In this document: in pieces, positions 63,680 to 64,000 of the stretch
Layout: each line of letters begins with the position of its first letter
Numbering within the stretch: the first letter of the stretch is position 1
Assembly (NCBI GenBank): GCA_963761115.1
Contig: CAVXFS010000003.1
Coordinates: 496,001 to 560,000, forward strand
DNA length: 64,000 nucleotides
Origin: CAVXFS01 sp963761115
GTDB lineage: Bacteria > Pseudomonadota > Gammaproteobacteria > Burkholderiales > Gallionellaceae
Direction: 5' to 3'
Made by a program: the position numbers and the translations under genes
The notes under the pieces: model-generated
Databases searched by the model: none
What the model was told of the DNA's origin: nothing
Seen by the model: the letters and a program-made list of their open reading frames with translations, nothing else

Positions 63680-64000
63680 ATGACGATGCAAGATAAACAA
63701 GCCTGGTCGGGCCGTTTCAAGGAACCCGTGGAGGATTTGGTGAAACGCTACACTGCATCGGTTGCATTCGACCAGCGACTGGCGCTGTTCGACATTCAGG
63801 GTTCGCTGGCACACGCGCAGATGCTGGCCGCGTGCGACATCATCAGTGCGCAGGATCTGGGCGATATACGCCGCGGCCTGGCGCAGATCGAGAACGAAAT
63901 CATCAGTGCCGAGTTTCACTGGTCGATCGACTGGGAAGACGTGCACCTGAATATCGAGAGGCGGCTGATCGAACTGGTGGGCGATGCGGGCAAGCGCCTG
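63680..64000 (+). CDS. argH: Argininosuccinate lyase (3' end outside window)
   Basis: The first 107 residues are in the window: AWSGRFKEPVEDLVKRYTASVAFDQRLALFDIQGSLAHAQML and DWEDVHLNIERRLIELVG, which are ArgH N-terminal signatures. It splits argininosuccinate into arginine and fumarate. ATGs at 63680 and 63686 are both possible starts; AAGAG lies upstream of the first. It is divergent from algZ with about 40 bp between starts, so their promoters must overlap. Confidence 0.95.
   Translation, partial: MTMQDKQAWSGRFKEPVEDLVKRYTASVAFDQRLALFDIQGSLAHAQMLAACDIISAQDLGDIRRGLAQIENEIISAEFHWSIDWEDVHLNIERRLIELVGDAGKRL

Overview
The window is chromosomal sequence from a Gram-negative bacterium, most likely a betaproteobacterium. 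I favour Nitrosomonadales (Gallionellaceae-like) from gene order and protein style, but I could not run a search. The support is the yqgE-yqgF-pyrB-pyrC' order, a Pil-Chp hybrid kinase, an adenylylatable glutamine synthetase near ntrBC, a Gram-negative porin, and an algZ/algR pair divergent from argH. Gene density is high. I see no rRNA, CRISPR array, prophage or transposase. One tRNA-Phe(GAA) is present.

Layout. 0-4.6 kb: 3' part of a very large ChpA/PilL-type CheA hybrid kinase. 4.6-8 kb: yqgE, yqgF, pyrB and a dihydroorotase-like pseudo-enzyme in a tightly packed operon. 8-14 kb: oligopeptidase A, a DUF4124-glutaredoxin protein, exonuclease III, a di-heme cytochrome c, a secreted phosphoesterase and a Sel1-repeat protein. 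14-18.8 kb: glnA, a DUF4124 protein and ntrBC on the minus strand; glnA has a good sigma-54 promoter and an upstream NtrC-like site. 18.8-21.5 kb: CDF metal exporter, rhodanese protein, UppP. 21.7-25.1 kb: an overlapping three-gene module of a lipoprotein resembling a subtilase propeptide, a secreted S8 protease with a GlyGly-CTERM tail, and a rhombosortase-like rhomboid protease. 25-32.6 kb: tRNA-Phe, an OmpA-family protein, a hypothetical exported protein, dnaE, a Spy/CpxP-like protein and a small lipoprotein. 32.8-37.1 kb: circularly permuted ATP-grasp, alpha-E and Anbu proteasome-like proteins, then a lipoprotein parvulin. 37.3-44.7 kb: six-gene hydrogenase-4-like membrane complex whose large subunit lacks the NiFe cysteines (an Ehr-type complex). 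44.8-51.4 kb: metG, mrp, dcd and an Orn/Lys/Arg decarboxylase; metG and the decarboxylase are broken by five small indels. 51.4-54 kb: Ser/Thr kinase, thyA, folA and a small lipoprotein as one minus-strand operon. 54-64 kb: M17 aminopeptidase, a hypothetical secreted protein, lipoyl-domain lpdA, proA, trpC, a porin, algR/algZ and the start of argH.

The most interesting parts are the separate propeptide-like lipoprotein next to the GlyGly-CTERM protease and its presumed sorting enzyme, the non-hydrogenase Hyf-like complex with a 188-bp inverted-repeat element filling one operon junction, and a possible leader peptide with alternative stems in front of the decarboxylase. Coordinates of starts were moved from the longest open frame where signal peptides, ribosome binding sites or family length argued for it.
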